A program made the translations under genes and the position numbers. From Dentipellis sp. KUC8613 (taxonomy: Eukaryota > Basidiomycota > Agaricomycetes > Russulales > Hericiaceae), in assembly GCA_002286715.1 (NCBI GenBank), contig NSJX01000040.1, positions 194,018 to 258,017 of the forward strand: a stretch of 64,000 bases of DNA, in the 5' to 3' direction. Below are positions 23,826 to 36,474 of this stretch, piece after piece. Under the pieces are notes generated by a model, which worked only from the letters and a program-made list of their open reading frames with translations, was not told where the DNA came from and did no database searches. Numbering within the stretch: the first letter of the stretch is position 1; each line of letters starts with the position of its first letter.

Positions 23826-24519
23826 GTGCCATACTTCGAGCGCGTCCGCTGGCCACCCACATCACTACATACATCATCAGTACAGTACAGAGCCTTATGA
23901 ATCGCAGTACAAATCAAGTCCTAGAATCAGTTACCCCCCTACGTTACGTTCCACTACATTATCACTATCCGGTATACGTACCTCCAGTCCCTCCTAGTCA
24001 CGGTTTGCTTTCCTACTATACGTACGCCTCGGCCTGCAGCTGCTTGCCTTTCATCTTCAATCTTCTGCTCCTGTTTATTTCTACCTAAAAGTCGTGCTGC
24101 TCCTCTTCGTTGGTTTTGTTTCACCTGCTTTGCTGTGATGTCTCCGTCTCCGTTTTCGTTTCTGTCTCTCTTCAACTTCTTGCGTATCTTTATTGTGCAT
24201 TCAATCTGTTTCGTGGTCGGTTTTTCCAGTGAAGAAGAATGAAGTTCAATTTTTTTTTTTTCATGCGCGTTCCTCCTCTTGCGCATGCTTGGCTGTCATT
24301 TGCTTCCGAATCTTAGTTCGAGATCAACGAACACTGCAGGTTCCTAGTTGTGGTCGACTCGAGTCACGACCGCCGACGCCGACGCCGACTGCCGACTGCC
24401 GACTGAGAGCACGTGGGAAGGCGCGCCCGACGCGCGCCTCGAGAATTGGCGTCGGCGCGTAGCCGCGGAACTCTACACTTACTACCAAGCATATAGCCCG
24501 TACGCGACGGTGACGGAGA
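23826..24519. other. Intergenic
   Basis: About 690 bp between two plus-strand genes. T-rich tracts (including ten consecutive T at about 24250) are consistent with 3' processing and promoter sequence. No gene is supported. Confidence 0.55.
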
Positions 24520-26239
24520 ATGGCGCTCTCCGCACAACTCGCGTACCCCGCAATCGTGGCAGCGCGCCTGCTGCTTGCGCTGTCGCCGCTGCCCGACATA
24601 CTGAAGGACGACAATCAGCTCTCGTCGCCGCTCACATCATATTCACGCCGTGCGTAGCTCCTTAGTCTCAATGCCAGATTGAACTTAGCAAAATTTCTAG
24701 TACGCGAGGGCATATATCTCTTCCGCAATGGCATTGACCCGTATGCGGGAGGTACATTCCGACACGTACGTCCGTCTATAACACAACTGGTGCTTATAAT
24801 TGACAACATGTCATAGTCCCCACTCTTCCTTTCGCTCTTCTCGACCGTTCTGCCAAATTCGCAAACACTGTCTTCGATATTGTGGACGCTTGCAGATGCC
24901 GTGGCGGCAGGGGCACTCGTGCGGATATGGCGCGCACGGTCGAAGACAAGCGGGGCGCGGCGGGAAGGCATTATTGCTGCTAGGTGCGAGCCTCCTGTAT
25001 CCCAATGCCACGGAATGACAGCGCGCTAATACTCGGGGTGTGAAGCTATCTTCTAAATCCATACCTCTTCCTCTCATCCCTCGCACTCTCCACATCCACC
25101 TTCGAAAATGCACTTGCCCTGCTAGCGCTCATGTTCGCCTGCGAAGGTGCGCACCTTCCCATACTTTCCAGATCCTTGCTGCGATGGTGCTCAATGTGTA
25201 TGTGAACGCAGGCCGGCCTTCCCCCGCGCTTCTGACCCTCGCGCTCTCCGCGCAGCTCTCGCTCCCGACCGCGCTCCTCCTTCCTGCAATCACCATGCTT
25301 CTGCTCACAACGCCGCTCTCGCAGCTCGCCAGGCCCCGCGCTTTCCCCACTCCGCAGCTGTTCGCGAAGCGCACAGGCCGCATGCTCGCGGAATTCGGGA
25401 CGTACTTCGCCATCCTGACTGCTGCGGCCACGCTCGCTGCCGGCGGCACATCATGGGCACAGAACACATGGGGCGCAGGGTGCGTGTGGCTTGCGCTGTC
25501 TATACCGCCCTTCTGGGCTATTTGCGGCTCATAGCAAAAGAACGAGGTCCTGACGAGCACGTTGCAGACTCGCCCTCCCGGATCTGACGCCCAACCCCGG
25601 CCTGTGGTGGTACTTCTTCACAGAAATGTTCGACCACTTCCGCCCGTTCTTCCTCGTCGTGTTCTCGGTGCACCTCGTGATCTACGTCGTGCCGCTGTGC
25701 GTCAAGTTCCAGTGCGTTCTCGTCTTTCTTCGTCCTGTGAGTGTGATGTGACGGTGACGCGTGCTGGGTGACGGGCAGACACGACCCGCTGTATGCTGCG
25801 TTCTTGCTGTTCGGCGTGTTCGCGGTGTTCAAGCCGTACGCGACGCTCCCCGATTCGGGCATCTTCATCAGCATGCTCTCGCTCTTCCCAGAAGTATACC
25901 CCTGTGCGTCTCTTCCCCCCCTCTTCTCATTTCCGTCACTGACTTCCTGCCTTCCTTTTTCTCGCCCTTTCTTCCCGTCCTTGGTTCATCTCCTTCCCAG
26001 ACCTCCGCTACCCACTCGTCACGGCTCTCCTGCACGTGCACGCCTCCGCGCTGCTCCCGCTCTTTCACCACCTCTGGACACGCGCCGGCACGGGCAACGC
26101 GAACTTCTTCTACGCAAGCACGCTCGTGCTCGGCCTTGCAGGCGGCGGCGGGCTCATCGATTGTGCGTGGGCGGGTCTGCGCGTTGCCATTGGTGGGGAG
26201 GGCAAGGAGGGCGAGGAGTGGGTGATTGTGCAGGAGTGA
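24520..26239 (+). CDS. GAB1: GPI transamidase subunit PIG-U/Gab1
   Basis: ER multi-pass membrane subunit of the GPI transamidase, which attaches GPI anchors to proteins. The start is MALSAQLAYPAIVAARLLLA, followed by LSSPLTSYSR, REGIYLFRNGIDPYAGGTFR, then HSPLFLSLFSTVLP, YLLNPYLFLSSLALSTSTFE (family motif), TWGAG-LALPDLTPNPGLWWYFF, EMFDHFRPFFLVVFSVHLVI and KFQHDPLYAAF, ending EGEEWVIVQE. An intron starting GTGCGCACC joins FACEG to RPSPALLTLAL; reading through it meets a stop. Another joins the glycine of WGAG to LALPDL. Six or so introns of 50-90 nt. Hydrophobic segments occur throughout as expected. Convergent with the next gene. Very secure. Confidence 0.95.
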
Positions 26240-26560
26240 GGTCTGTGTATAGGTAGGTAGGAATACAATTCGGGTGCGATATCGATATGTATGATGCTTT
26301 GATATTTGAGGCCGGTGTGGTATGAGCGATATTCGAGAGTGTGTAGAATTTCGTGCAATTGACTCGTATCACTCGGGCTCAGGGTAGGTGAGACATTTCC
26401 GAGACGTATCTACGTCACGACGTGTGATTCAGCGTTCTTAGATGCATACTGGCTGTGCAGACGGAGGCGCGCATATCATTTACAGACGACCTGAGGGTAC
26501 TTATGACGGTGTACAATCTAGATAACAATGTGATACAAAGTACAACCTGCCCATCTAACT
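26240..26560. other. Short convergent intergenic region
   Basis: About 320 bp between the two stop codons. It must hold both 3' ends. Nothing else seen. Confidence 0.6.
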
Positions 26561-28488
26561 CTACAACAAAGCCTTGGCTACACCAAACTCCTCCACCAAG
26601 AAAGCGTGGATCTCCTTGCCTGCGTTATGAAAATGGTAAACAAACAAACAGTAAATACGATTCCACCACAAGCTGGATAAGTCAACTTACCGAGCTCTCT
26701 TGGGCGTTCCTGGGGAATCTGTGACCCGCACATACACGTTCACGTCAGCAAATATTTCTAAAAGCCTCTCAAATCGATGTTAAAGGGCAGCTCACGAGAT
26801 GGCTCGCCCCAGGCACCCGCACATTCGACGCGTTTGCGGGCCTCAGCCACACACGCAGCCGCTCCGTCTCCTCGTCGACGAGCACCCTGCGCAATGAGTC
26901 GGTTCAACATTGCCATTTCCACTTAAACAGATACGATAGAGCGCGAACCCTTTCGCCGGGTCGCCGACGCAGACCCACTTCAGCGGGATCCGCTCGTCGA
27001 GCTGCGCCACCGCCGTCCACGCTTCCTGGCGCGTCATCGTGTCGGAGAACGTCGCCGCTTCCTGTGAGGGAGGGTTTCGTGACCGACGTCAGCGCGCATG
27101 CGTGACGGAAGGCACCCGGATTCAAGCATACCTGGACGCCCGTCGTCTTCAGCTTGACGCCGCCCTTCCCGTCCGGCGCCAGTCCGTGCTCGACGTACAG
27201 CTGGAGCACCTGCGGGTCCCACGCGCCGAAGAAGAGCGACGCGCGGAGCAGCTTGTGCGCTTCCTCCCTACCACATTGACAATGCGTCAGAAAGCTAATT
27301 GTGAGGAATGAAATAGGGAGAGGGGGATGGCGCACCGCGACGCCCACGTCTCGCGCCGCGCGAGCGCGTTGAGCGTGTAGCTGAATTTGACGTCGAGCAC
27401 CTCGTGCCGGACGGGCGTGATGAGCGCGTCGACCAGGACGAGGCCCGCGAAGAGGTTCGGGCGGTCGTGGGCCGCCAGCGTTCTAGACAAGGCATCAGAA
27501 GAAAATAGCAAGCATGCCAGTGGCGAGTGAAGACTTACAGCGTGCACCCGCCGAGCGAGTGTCCAACCCCGAAAACAGTCCGCTGCCGCAGCCCGTACAC
27601 GCGCCGCTCGTCCGCGACGGCGTCGGGCACGCGCGCGAGGAGCGTCGGGAGCGGGTCGGGGGAGGGCGTCGGCGGGAGGTAGTGCAGGAAGAAGTTGAGG
27701 TGATCGCGCGTGTGGTCTTTCCAGTCGACTGCAAGATGCAGCAAGGAGTATGGGTATCAGCGCATCAGCCGAGGGGTGAGGGGAGGATGGGTTGGGAGAG
27801 GCGTACAGATAGCGTGCAGGCGCGGCGCGTTGACGAGCGCCGAGTCGCCTTGGTTCACGGCTTCGAGGAGCCAGATCTCGTCGATGCGGTAGCCCGGGAC
27901 CGAGCTCGAGCTGGCCTCCATGCGCGCGACGAGCTCCTGCAGCATGGGCTCGTACGTCTGCAGCGTATCCCCGGGGACCGATCAGCAGCGCATGGGTGCA
28001 GGAGAATACATAGACGCGCCCGGACGCACGCGCACCTCCTTGGGGAACCCGTTCGCGTGCGCGACGTAGAGCGTCAGCCCCGTGCCCGCCGCGCCCGCGC
28101 CCGCGCGCACGAAGCGGCTCACGGCGTTCCAGAGGGGTTCTGGCGCCTGGGCTGCCGCGGGGTGCGAGGCGTGGTAGTGCCGGTCGAAGTCCGCGAGGAG
28201 CTGCATGGCTTGGCGCTGCGTGCGCGCTTTGCGGGCCGCTTTGGACTCGGCGGCGGGGGCGGTGGGAAGCGGGAGCGGTGCGGTGGAGCGCGGGTAGGCG
28301 GCGGGGATGAGGTGCGTTGAGAGGGTGAAGTTGGGGAGGATTGGGGAAGTGCGCGGGGGCGAGGGGAGGGCGGGGGGTGGATTGAGGGATGCGGCTGGGG
28401 GTGTGAGGATGGGTGCGAGTCGCCTGAGTGGGGCGCCTTGGATTTGGCGGTAGGCGGCGGGTTGTGTGTAGGAATTCGTGGTCCGCAT
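26561..28488 (-). CDS. Alpha/beta-hydrolase, Lpx1-like serine hydrolase
   Basis: Serine hydrolase of the fungal group that includes the peroxisomal lipase Lpx1. Seen: family N-terminal motif LYVAHANGFPKE, nucleophile elbow GVGHSLGGCTL (Ser), FAGLVLVDALITPVRHE, KWVCVGDPAKG with a candidate acid, and catalytic His in VPGASHLIPQERP. The start is MRTTNSYTQPAAYRQIQGAP and the end HAFLVEEFGVAKALL. At least seven introns. Residues 10-130 are Pro/Ala-rich and of low complexity. Unlike yeast Lpx1, it does not end in a PTS1 (ALL, not SKL or QKL), so peroxisomal location is not supported by the tail. Relatives are sometimes annotated by analogy as secondary-metabolism hydrolases; the substrate cannot be told from sequence. 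Confidence 0.85.
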
Positions 28489-29314
28489 GGCTGGTGGGCT
28501 TGCTTTGTGGCTTGACCACCAGGTTATATGCTGCGCCTGGCTTCGGCCTCGGCATACTAGCGGGAGGGGAAGACTGGTGCTCGCTCTCACTCGGAGAGCG
28601 AGAGACCATTATCGCTGGTTAGACACCGGGTTCATGATCGTCCACTGGAGGGCACCGTGTCTGCCATCCCTCGGATGATACAGGAGAATTGAATAGACAT
28701 GGGGGTCAGTCCCGATATGGAAGACTCACCAAGGCAGCACTGGCCAATAGGCATATTGTGTGCGGTTGTGCATGTTGTATGATCGTTTAACCACAGACCG
28801 AGCAAGCGTCTATCAAGCGTCTATGATTCCCGGACTGACCATACGTGCTCACACATGCTGCACTTATCATAAGAGCTGCCTTTCCAACAGTCCAGGCCGT
28901 GCTATTTCGAGATAAGCCGGCGGGGCTCAGTTCTCTATTGTGTACTGTTACGAGCAGAATCACCGCCGTCGCGAACGGAAGGAGAACAAGGGATCACGTA
29001 CGTATATCCGTTGAAACGACCTACGAATAACGACCCTGACGTTCGCGTGAGAAGCAGTTCTGCGTAGTAAATCTCGATGGTCGTAGCACTAGTAGTGTTT
29101 CAGTTCAACAAGATATCGGTGCCCAAAGCAACAAGCTTTCGGTAAAGAGTCGGCCCTCGCGCGTCTAAGCGCTCAGCTTGGTGCCACAGCGATGTGGCGT
29201 GTTCGGCAACGACCGAGCTGCATCTGAATTTTCGCAAACCTTAACTTCAGACCTATCATCCAAACCTTGTCCCTAGGCTCGAGTCCACCATCTCCATCGT
29301 CAAGACCGCAAGAT
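28489..29314. other. Divergent intergenic region
   Basis: About 830 bp between the hydrolase start (minus) and the eS8 start (plus). No gene is supported. Presumed to hold both promoters. Confidence 0.55.
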
Positions 29315-30298
29315 ATGGGTACGTGCTGCTCCCCTGCCGGTTTCGCCTGACATATGCTGATCAGTCTCCCTTGCGTATCTCCGTTCCCCTGTTCTCTGGT
29401 GTTTTTGGTGTCGTTGCGTTGAAATTCAGGCAAGTACTCTCGTCTGTACGGGCGAAAAATAGGATATTGACAGATGGCTTGTGTACAGGTATCTCCCGCA
29501 CCTCCCGGCACAAGCGCTCCGCGACCGGAGCCCAGCGCGCGCACTACCGCAAGAAGCGAAAGTTCGAGCTCGGTCGCCAGGCCGCGAACACCAAGCTCGG
29601 CGCAAAGCGCATTCACACCGTCCGTGTGCGCGGTGGTAACCTGAAGTACCGTGCCCTCCGTCTTGACACGGGCAACTTCGCATGGGGCTCTGAGCACGTT
29701 ACGAGGAAGACGAGGATCATCGGTGTCGTCTACAACTCGTCGAACAACGAGTTGGTGCGGACGAACACGCTTGTCAAGGGCGCCATCATCCAGATCGATG
29801 CTACGCCCTTCAGGCAATGGTACGAGGCCCACGTGAGTACCTTTTTTGTGGATCGCTTTTGTTCGTTGGTGCTGACGAGCCACAATAGTACGCCACCCCT
29901 GTGTCGAAGAAGGGCGCCAAGGCCGCCGCTGCTGCCGCTGAGGGCGAGGCCAAGGAGGAGAAGAAGCTCTCCAACCACGCTCAGCGCCAGCTTGAGGAGA
30001 GGAAGAAGGGTGAGTCGCTTTGATGTAGTGGCGGATTGCCACGGCGCTAATGGGTGCCACAGACGCGAAGATCGACCCTCTTCTTGAGTCGCAGTTCGGT
30101 GCCGGCCGTCTGTACGCATCGATCTCGAGCCGACCTGGCCAAAGCGGCCGCGCGGACGGCTACATTCTGGAGGGCAAGGAGCTTGAGGTACGTTGAACGG
30201 CCCTACGCGGAACGCAGAACCGACGCTAATGTGGCATTATGCAGTTCTACGTCCGGAAGCTGCGTACCGGCAAGCAGAAGCACGCACACGGCGCGTAG
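29315..30298 (+). CDS. RPS8: 40S ribosomal protein eS8
   Basis: Small-subunit ribosomal protein. The first coding exon is only four bases (ATGG at 29315-29318), spliced over about 170 nt to TATC..., giving [20 protein letters not shown]. The rest matches eS8 closely: [60 protein letters not shown], then [39 protein letters not shown] and [15 protein letters not shown]. Three further introns split the 3' half at about 29833-29888, 30008-30061 and 30187-30243. An Ala/Glu-rich insert ([16 protein letters not shown]) follows the second exon, as in other fungal eS8. A long first intron after a tiny exon is common in ribosomal protein genes and could hold regulatory or snoRNA sequence, but I see no box C/D pair with confidence. 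Confidence 0.97.
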
Positions 30299-30677
30299 TT
30301 GATGAGAGATGGTGCCGGCGATGGCTGGTGCGGGGCGGGTGGAGGGAGAGATTGACCAAAATATTCGTCGAGGACGACGTAGACGCACAGCCCCGCTACC
30401 GGCCCTATTACCTGTATGAGAACATGTACCCATGCTGTCCCGAAAGCCATATGCGTCTAAGCTATTGTCTGTGCGGCGAGCAATTGTGGAAGAAGACAGC
30501 GCGTTGTTCGAAACCGTTTCACTTCAACAGAGCTTTGCTGACTCAGCGATGTAAGTGGTGTGGAGCGGTGCAAGTCCTTTTCCCGGCGCCAACGTCTCTT
30601 GCTCAAAGCCTCCTCCTCCCGCCCTCTACTTCATCTCCTCCTCCTCCTCCTCCCCCCTGCGTGCGCGCCATCCCCCC
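30299..30677. other. Intergenic eS8/SET9
   Basis: About 380 bp between tandem genes. A pyrimidine-rich stretch (CTCCTCC repeats, about 30605-30660) directly precedes the SET9 start and may be promoter or 5' UTR. Confidence 0.55.
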
Positions 30678-33600
30678 ATGGCCTCCGCCGCACATGCTCA
30701 CCGTCATGCGTCTCTCTCATCCTCTGCTCCTCCCAACGCTCCCACCGTCTCCGGAAAGCGCGCAACATGGCGCCTGACCAAGGTCATGAACATGCGCGAC
30801 CTCTCCCGCGACGACGACTTTCTCTCCCACCTCCTCGTCGAGAAGCTCGGCACCCCCGACATCCCTCTTCTTGTGCACAAGATGGACGCCAACCGCCGCC
30901 TGCCGAGGGTCCTCCATGACGACCTCATCACCATAGTCCGACGCGTGCGTTTCCGTTCGTCTCCCGGACGTGTCCAGGCGCTCATGTTTTTCCTCCCCGC
31001 GCGTCTTTACGCGTTCTGCAGCTCGTTCTTGTCAAGGGCAACTCCCAGAACTCCATCCGCTCCGCTGTCGACGATCTGCTTGTGTACGTGGCCTCGCTTT
31101 CCCCTGGATATCCCTCTCAACCCCTCCTAGTCTCCCCGCCGTTCGCTACTTCATACAACAATATAACCAAAAACAAATCAACGCCTTCGCAACGTACGTC
31201 GCGCCCGCCCCTCGCCCCTGTCTTTTGCTCACGCCCCTATAGTCATGCTTCACGCTACTTCGAACTCTACCTGCCCACGGGTTCTATCGAGATTGCTCAC
31301 ACGCAGCGCTACTCGCACCGCACCGGCAAGTCGGAGCTATGCATCCTCGCTACCCGTCCACTCGCCCCGGGCACTGTTCTGTCAGAACTCAAGGGTTCCA
31401 TGGCCGACCTTACCGACGCAGAAGACCAGGAGCTTAAGCGGACCGACACGAACGCTCGCCACACATACGGTGGCATCCGCCGCGACTTCAGCGTCATCCA
31501 CTCCCGTCAGATGAAGAAGAACCACCTCTTCTTAGGCCCCGCCCGGTTTGTCAATGTGAGTCTCGGTGCCACTGTGTCTGCCGTGATGTCATCTCAATCG
31601 GACCCAATCAGCACGACTGCGACAACAACTGCGAGCTTTTCCGCGAGGGCCGCTATATCACCTTTCGTGTGATTAAACCGATCGGTGTGGGCGAGGAGGT
31701 GACTGCGCACTACGGGGACGGCTACTGTGAGTTTTCGTCGTCCTGAGGTCGTATGCCGTGCTCTGACCATGCTCTTATCGCATCCTTGCCACGTCTCATG
31801 CCTGTCAACTCATGCTTCCCTTCCGTGCACCTGATTTCCGTTTTCCTTGCTGTCACACGCATCACCGCATCACCTGACCGCCGTGTCTCGCTTCGCGACC
31901 GCCCCTCCGTTCATTCACCTCCTCGACAGTCGGTCGCAACAACCGCCACTGTCTCTGCGAAACGTGCGAGCGCAGGGGCGTCGGGGGTTATGGCCCCCAA
32001 GGGAGTGACTCGGATCTCTCCGATTCTCCGGACGACTCTGCCTCCGACGCTGAGTCTGATCTTACCGCGCTCACCGGGACGCCGTCCACAGAAGATGCGG
32101 CAAAAGCGAAAGATAAAGGGAAGGGCAAAGCGAAGGCGACGAGCAGCGTCAATGTCAACGAGCGCCGTACGCGCCGGGGAGTATATGCGGTCCTGCAAGA
32201 GTCCGACGACCACGACGATTCCGATGAAGAAGAGGATGAATCTGGAGACGCTGCGATGGCGCTCGCCGGAGAGGCGGATGTGTCGTCGGACCTGACCTCT
32301 CTACCACCGTCGCGCTCCTCAATCCCGCTTCCTTCTACATCCAGTGGTACCTCCGCGAGCAAACGCGCCCTCGGACTCGGTCTTATGACGCCTGATCCTG
32401 AGGTCAAGCCCATATTGCCGACACCTACCCCGTCTTCCTCCGTCTCCGCATTAACTCCTGTGCCCACTCCCGGCAAGTCTGCTACCCCCGCGTCTCTGCG
32501 AGAACGGGAACGCACCCGCACGCCCATTCCATTCGAGCCTATTATCACCACTCGCGCGCAGAAGGCGCGCGCGGCGTCCTCGGTTGGCCCGGCGCAACTC
32601 GTCACGCCCCCGCTTTCTGAAGACGCGGTGTCTCTTGATGAGCCCACAAGCACTTCGACGAAGAACAAGGGGAAAGGGAAGGAACCGGAACCACGCGTGT
32701 TACGCGCCCGAGCCTCAACTGCAGCCTTGAAGCAGGCTTCTGTAGGCGTGGACGACAGGGAGACCGAGAAGGAGAAGGCAGCAAAGGAGAAAGAGAAGGA
32801 CTTGCCGCACTGCGCGACCTGCCACAAGGTGCTGCCCATTATCTCGATCGACAGCGCGGTCGTTTGGGGGGATTTTGGAGATAAGGACGGTAAAGGAAAG
32901 GGCAAAGGAAAGGGAAAGGCGAAGGAAGTTAAGCACGAGTGCCCCAGGTACGATTTCTTTGGAAGTTCTTACACGCGTAGTGCTCATTTTGTATCCTCAG
33001 ATGTCTGCGGCACTTTGCTATCTACAACCTGTCGTGGCCGCACCGTACGGCTGCTCAGGCCTCCGCCGCCACATTCCTACCCACGCCGCGCGAAAGCACG
33101 CCCGCCGACGGTCCGACGCACACAAAGGCTAAACACGTGACGCCGAAGAATATCTCTGCTGTCGACAAGAAGCTCTCCGCTGCTGCTGCCGCCAAGGCGC
33201 AACCCGGCTCGCAAGATGTGCGCGCCATCGTCGCGGCCGTGTGCGCCAAATTCGCAGCTGCTGCCGCGCATTCCCATAAACGCGTACCCGGCGTTCCGAC
33301 CGGCCGTCCGCGTGGCCGCCCGCCCAAGGCAGGGCCCTCGCTTGTAGAGTTGCGCCGGGCTGCGAAGGCAGCAGGCCACCCGACGGGCCAGATACGTGCG
33401 CCGCTATTCATGCACGAGTGGAAGAAGGCACAGAGTGCGGTCGCCGCCCCGGTCCGCACCAGCAGGAGCGGGAGGACGCCCATGCCGACCGTGAAGGTGC
33501 GTGAGGCGGATCCCACGACGCTGCCTGTGAAGCGCAAGCGCGGCCGTCCGCCTCTGCATCCCCGTCCGGAACCCCCTGTCGCCCGCCCAGCGTCGCCACC

Positions 33601-35125
33601 CCCGCCTCCGCCCTCTCCACCTCGTCCATCCGCACCCGCGCCGGCGGAAGAGTCGGTGTCGGCGCCGCCTGTCATGGAGTCGGACGGACGCACGGCGAAG
33701 TCGCGCGCGGTGGACGACCAGCCACGCGATTCGAATGGCCGCTTCGGGAAGAAGGCGACCACGAACGGGATGTACATGCGCAAGAAGATCAACGCCTCGC
33801 CGGCGCTGCGGCGCACGCGCGCACAGCGTGCGGAGGAGCGGAACAAGGCCATGACGCACGGCGAGAGCGAGAGCCAATCGGTGCCGATGGCCGGCGTGAA
33901 GCGCGCGCTCGAGGACGACGAGAACGTGTCCGATCGGGCGCCCACGGACGACAGTGACGAAGACGAGCACGCGCGGGTCGTGAAGCGGGCCCGCGTCGTG
34001 CGTGCCGCGGTCGATGACGACGGCGAGATCCAGGCGCCGAGGCGCGCCAGCATGCTGTCGTTCGCGCCGAACCCCACAGCCTTCGCACGCCGGAGGGTGC
34101 AGCAGGTCGTGCCTGCGCGGCGATCATGGATGGGCGGACTGCGCCCCAGTGCGTTCCGGCCTGCCCATACACAGGACCCCCACTTCTATTCCGACGAGAA
34201 GGAGGCCGAGAGCGAGTCGTCTGCCGCCGGCCCTGCCACTCCGGAAGACGACCCCGTGCAGCCTGCTATTGTTGTCGATGCCGATGCCGAGGAGCCTGAT
34301 GTCGACGAGGCGGCTGAGCACCTCGCCCTCGAGGTCCGGGAGGAGGATGAAGATGAAGAACTCGAGGATGACTTCATCCGCCCCCTCGTTCCGCCCAAGC
34401 GTGGCGGCGCGCTGTGGAAACCTTCCCCCATTAATTTCGCCATGCGGCGGTGGTCATCGACGACGACGCAGCCGGAGTCGGATGAGGGAGATTCTTCCGA
34501 TTTTGCAGGCCGGCGCAGCCGGAGCCATAGGCTGCTCAACAAGGCTGATGCACGTTCCCGGGCAAGCATGGACGCAGACGACCTGGGGGTCCCGAACTTG
34601 TGGACGCAGAAGTCCGCCGACATGCATTGGGACCTATTCGAGCGGGGGTCGTCATCCGGAGAAGAGGTGTGTTGACTCCGTTCCAATGGAGGGCCTTCGT
34701 CCGTCTTCTGTGTTTCTTGTTCCCGGTCTCATGCATATCGGCCCCGTGTACAATAGGACGTGGTGCTCCCCGACTCGCCCGACCCCTCCAAGTTCGCCCT
34801 CCAGCCCCGCGTGTCCTTCGCCTCCCCTGGAAAGCCCTCCTCCGACTCCGAGGAGGCGATAGAGCGCCTCATTTCTTTCTCCCCTCGTTCCCGCAACCCC
34901 CATGATAGCAGTGATCCCGATTCTCCCCCCTTGTCCTTCCGCCGCCCCCACTCCCCTTCTGCTGGCCTGCCCGTCTCGACATCTCAACATGCCCGCACCG
35001 CAGCATCCATCCTCAAAAGCAGCCAGTACGCGCCTGAGACGCCGACGTTCCCCGCAGACACGCATGCCGCGCCGGTGCCGCTCGTCGACGCGGGCTGGGA
35101 CGACTCCGAGGAGCTTTCCACATAG
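30678..35125 (+). CDS. SET9: Histone H4-K20 methyltransferase Set9/Suv4-20
   Basis: Chromatin enzyme methylating H4 lysine 20. N-terminal Suv4-20 region: ATWRLTKVMNMRDLSRDDDF, then RRLPRVLHDDLITIVRR and QNSIRSAVDDLLV. SET domain: RYFELYLPTGSIEIAHTQRY, GKSELCILATRPLAPGTVLS, DFSVIHSRQMKKNHLFLGPA, FVN-HDCDNNCELFREGRYI (split by an intron) and VTAHYGDGY, then post-SET CLCETCE. A long tail follows: CATCHK and, across an intron, CPRCLRHFAIYNLSWP form a probable Cys4 zinc site seen in fungal Set9; then two AT-hooks (GRPRGRPPK about 33300, KRKRGRPPL about 33535), acidic and Ser-rich stretches, and a last exon from about 34761 ending DAGWDDSEELST. The protein is unusually long, about 1,200 residues. 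Enzyme identity is firm; the exact 3' exon joining is inferred. Confidence 0.92.
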
Positions 35126-36474
35126 CCCCTTCGCCCGTTTGCAGACACGCTTTATTTATTGCTCTTATTGCTTCGGAGAGACGATTGCACGTATCGTATC
35201 GTTTTATTGCTGACAGACTTTGCGGTGTATCTTAGGCTCGCCTACGTGTTTGTGTTGTGTGTATCCTGTGCGTTTCATGTTCTCCTGTTCCACCCCGTTC
35301 TGCTGTTCTACCGTACATATCCTTAGTGCTCTGTTCAAATGTGATAATACTTGTTTCCTTTTCCTCGCTGCGCACTGCGCCGTGTGTCGTGTGTAATCAG
35401 CTGCGGGTGTTTGAGCCCGCGATGCTGATCGTCATGAAACCGACCTCTGACGTTTGCGCTTCGTTTACATAGGTGGTGGCCACAGCGCTCCCGGGCCCGC
35501 CCAGATCCGTCATATCCTCCTCGATGATCGCTGCTAGTCAGTGCCTAGCGTCGTCGCAGTCCGTGTTCCTGGCGCGGCCGATATTGGGGCTTTCCAGGGA
35601 ATATTCTGGCGTGCCCGCGTCGCAGAGCTACGTACTAATTCCCGTGGGGCGCGAGCGTGTTCCCTGGTGTTCCCACCGCATATTGCGCGTCTGTTGGGGG
35701 TATATAATGCCTTTGGGCGGGTGGACGGGCGGCTCGGACGTGACGATCTGCTCTTCCCACTTCCTTCTCCTTCCCCACTTGGACTTGACTCTCTGCGATC
35801 TGCGCTTGCTGTGCGCGCTCTCAAGCTTCGATCGTCAATTGCAAGCTTCAAGGCATCTAGGCGCAGAGGCAAGGCGTAGTAGTTATCCGGTCTGAAGGTG
35901 AGATGTTTGAATGGAATGTATTGGTCTAGCTAACGAGCCACACAATGTTCAGATCTACTGTGAACAACGGAATAATACAGTACGTCGCGAATAATGATAT
36001 GGAGGATGCTACAAGAATGTCCGAGTGTGATAGATAGCGATGAGGTGCGAATAAATATGAGGTGATGCAATGCAGGAGACAGATGCGAATAAATACGAAA
36101 AGATGCGTGCGGGCAGATGCGAGGGGGTGTCCAGTCGGCGATAATGCTAGAGAATAAGAGAGAAGGGGAGACGAGCGCGATAGCGAATAAATAATCAAAT
36201 AAATATCATCAGCGGAGCAGGGGGGGTCTGTCGTGAGGATGCAGATGCAGGGGAGACGGAACCGAAGACAGAGATAGAAACAGAAACACGGCTAGGGCAG
36301 TCCGAAGCGTTGCAAATGAATGATAGTGATAGGGCACAGTGATGGTCACGACTTGATTTGGCGAGAAACGAGCGAAAGAACGGATGGCACGGCGACATGC
36401 AATATTGCGCGGGCGAAATCGTCATGGGCCACGGGGGTCGCCGCCCGGGCCGGGTAGGGAGAAAGTTTTCAAAG
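35126..36474. other. Convergent intergenic region
   Basis: About 1.35 kb between the SET9 and zinc-finger stop codons. No gene is supported. A TATATAAT box at about 35701 is followed by pyrimidine-rich sequence, but there is no credible frame after it. A/T-rich GATG/AATA-type low complexity occurs at 35930-36200. Confidence 0.5.

Noticed and set aside
27287..28609. 440-codon open frame overlapping the Lpx1-like hydrolase in another frame
   Set aside because: It reads through several introns of the hydrolase and contains Arg/Pro low complexity only.
35695..35800. TATATAAT followed by GC- and pyrimidine-rich DNA as a possible solo LTR
   Set aside because: No terminal repeat, target duplication or hairpins could be seen.
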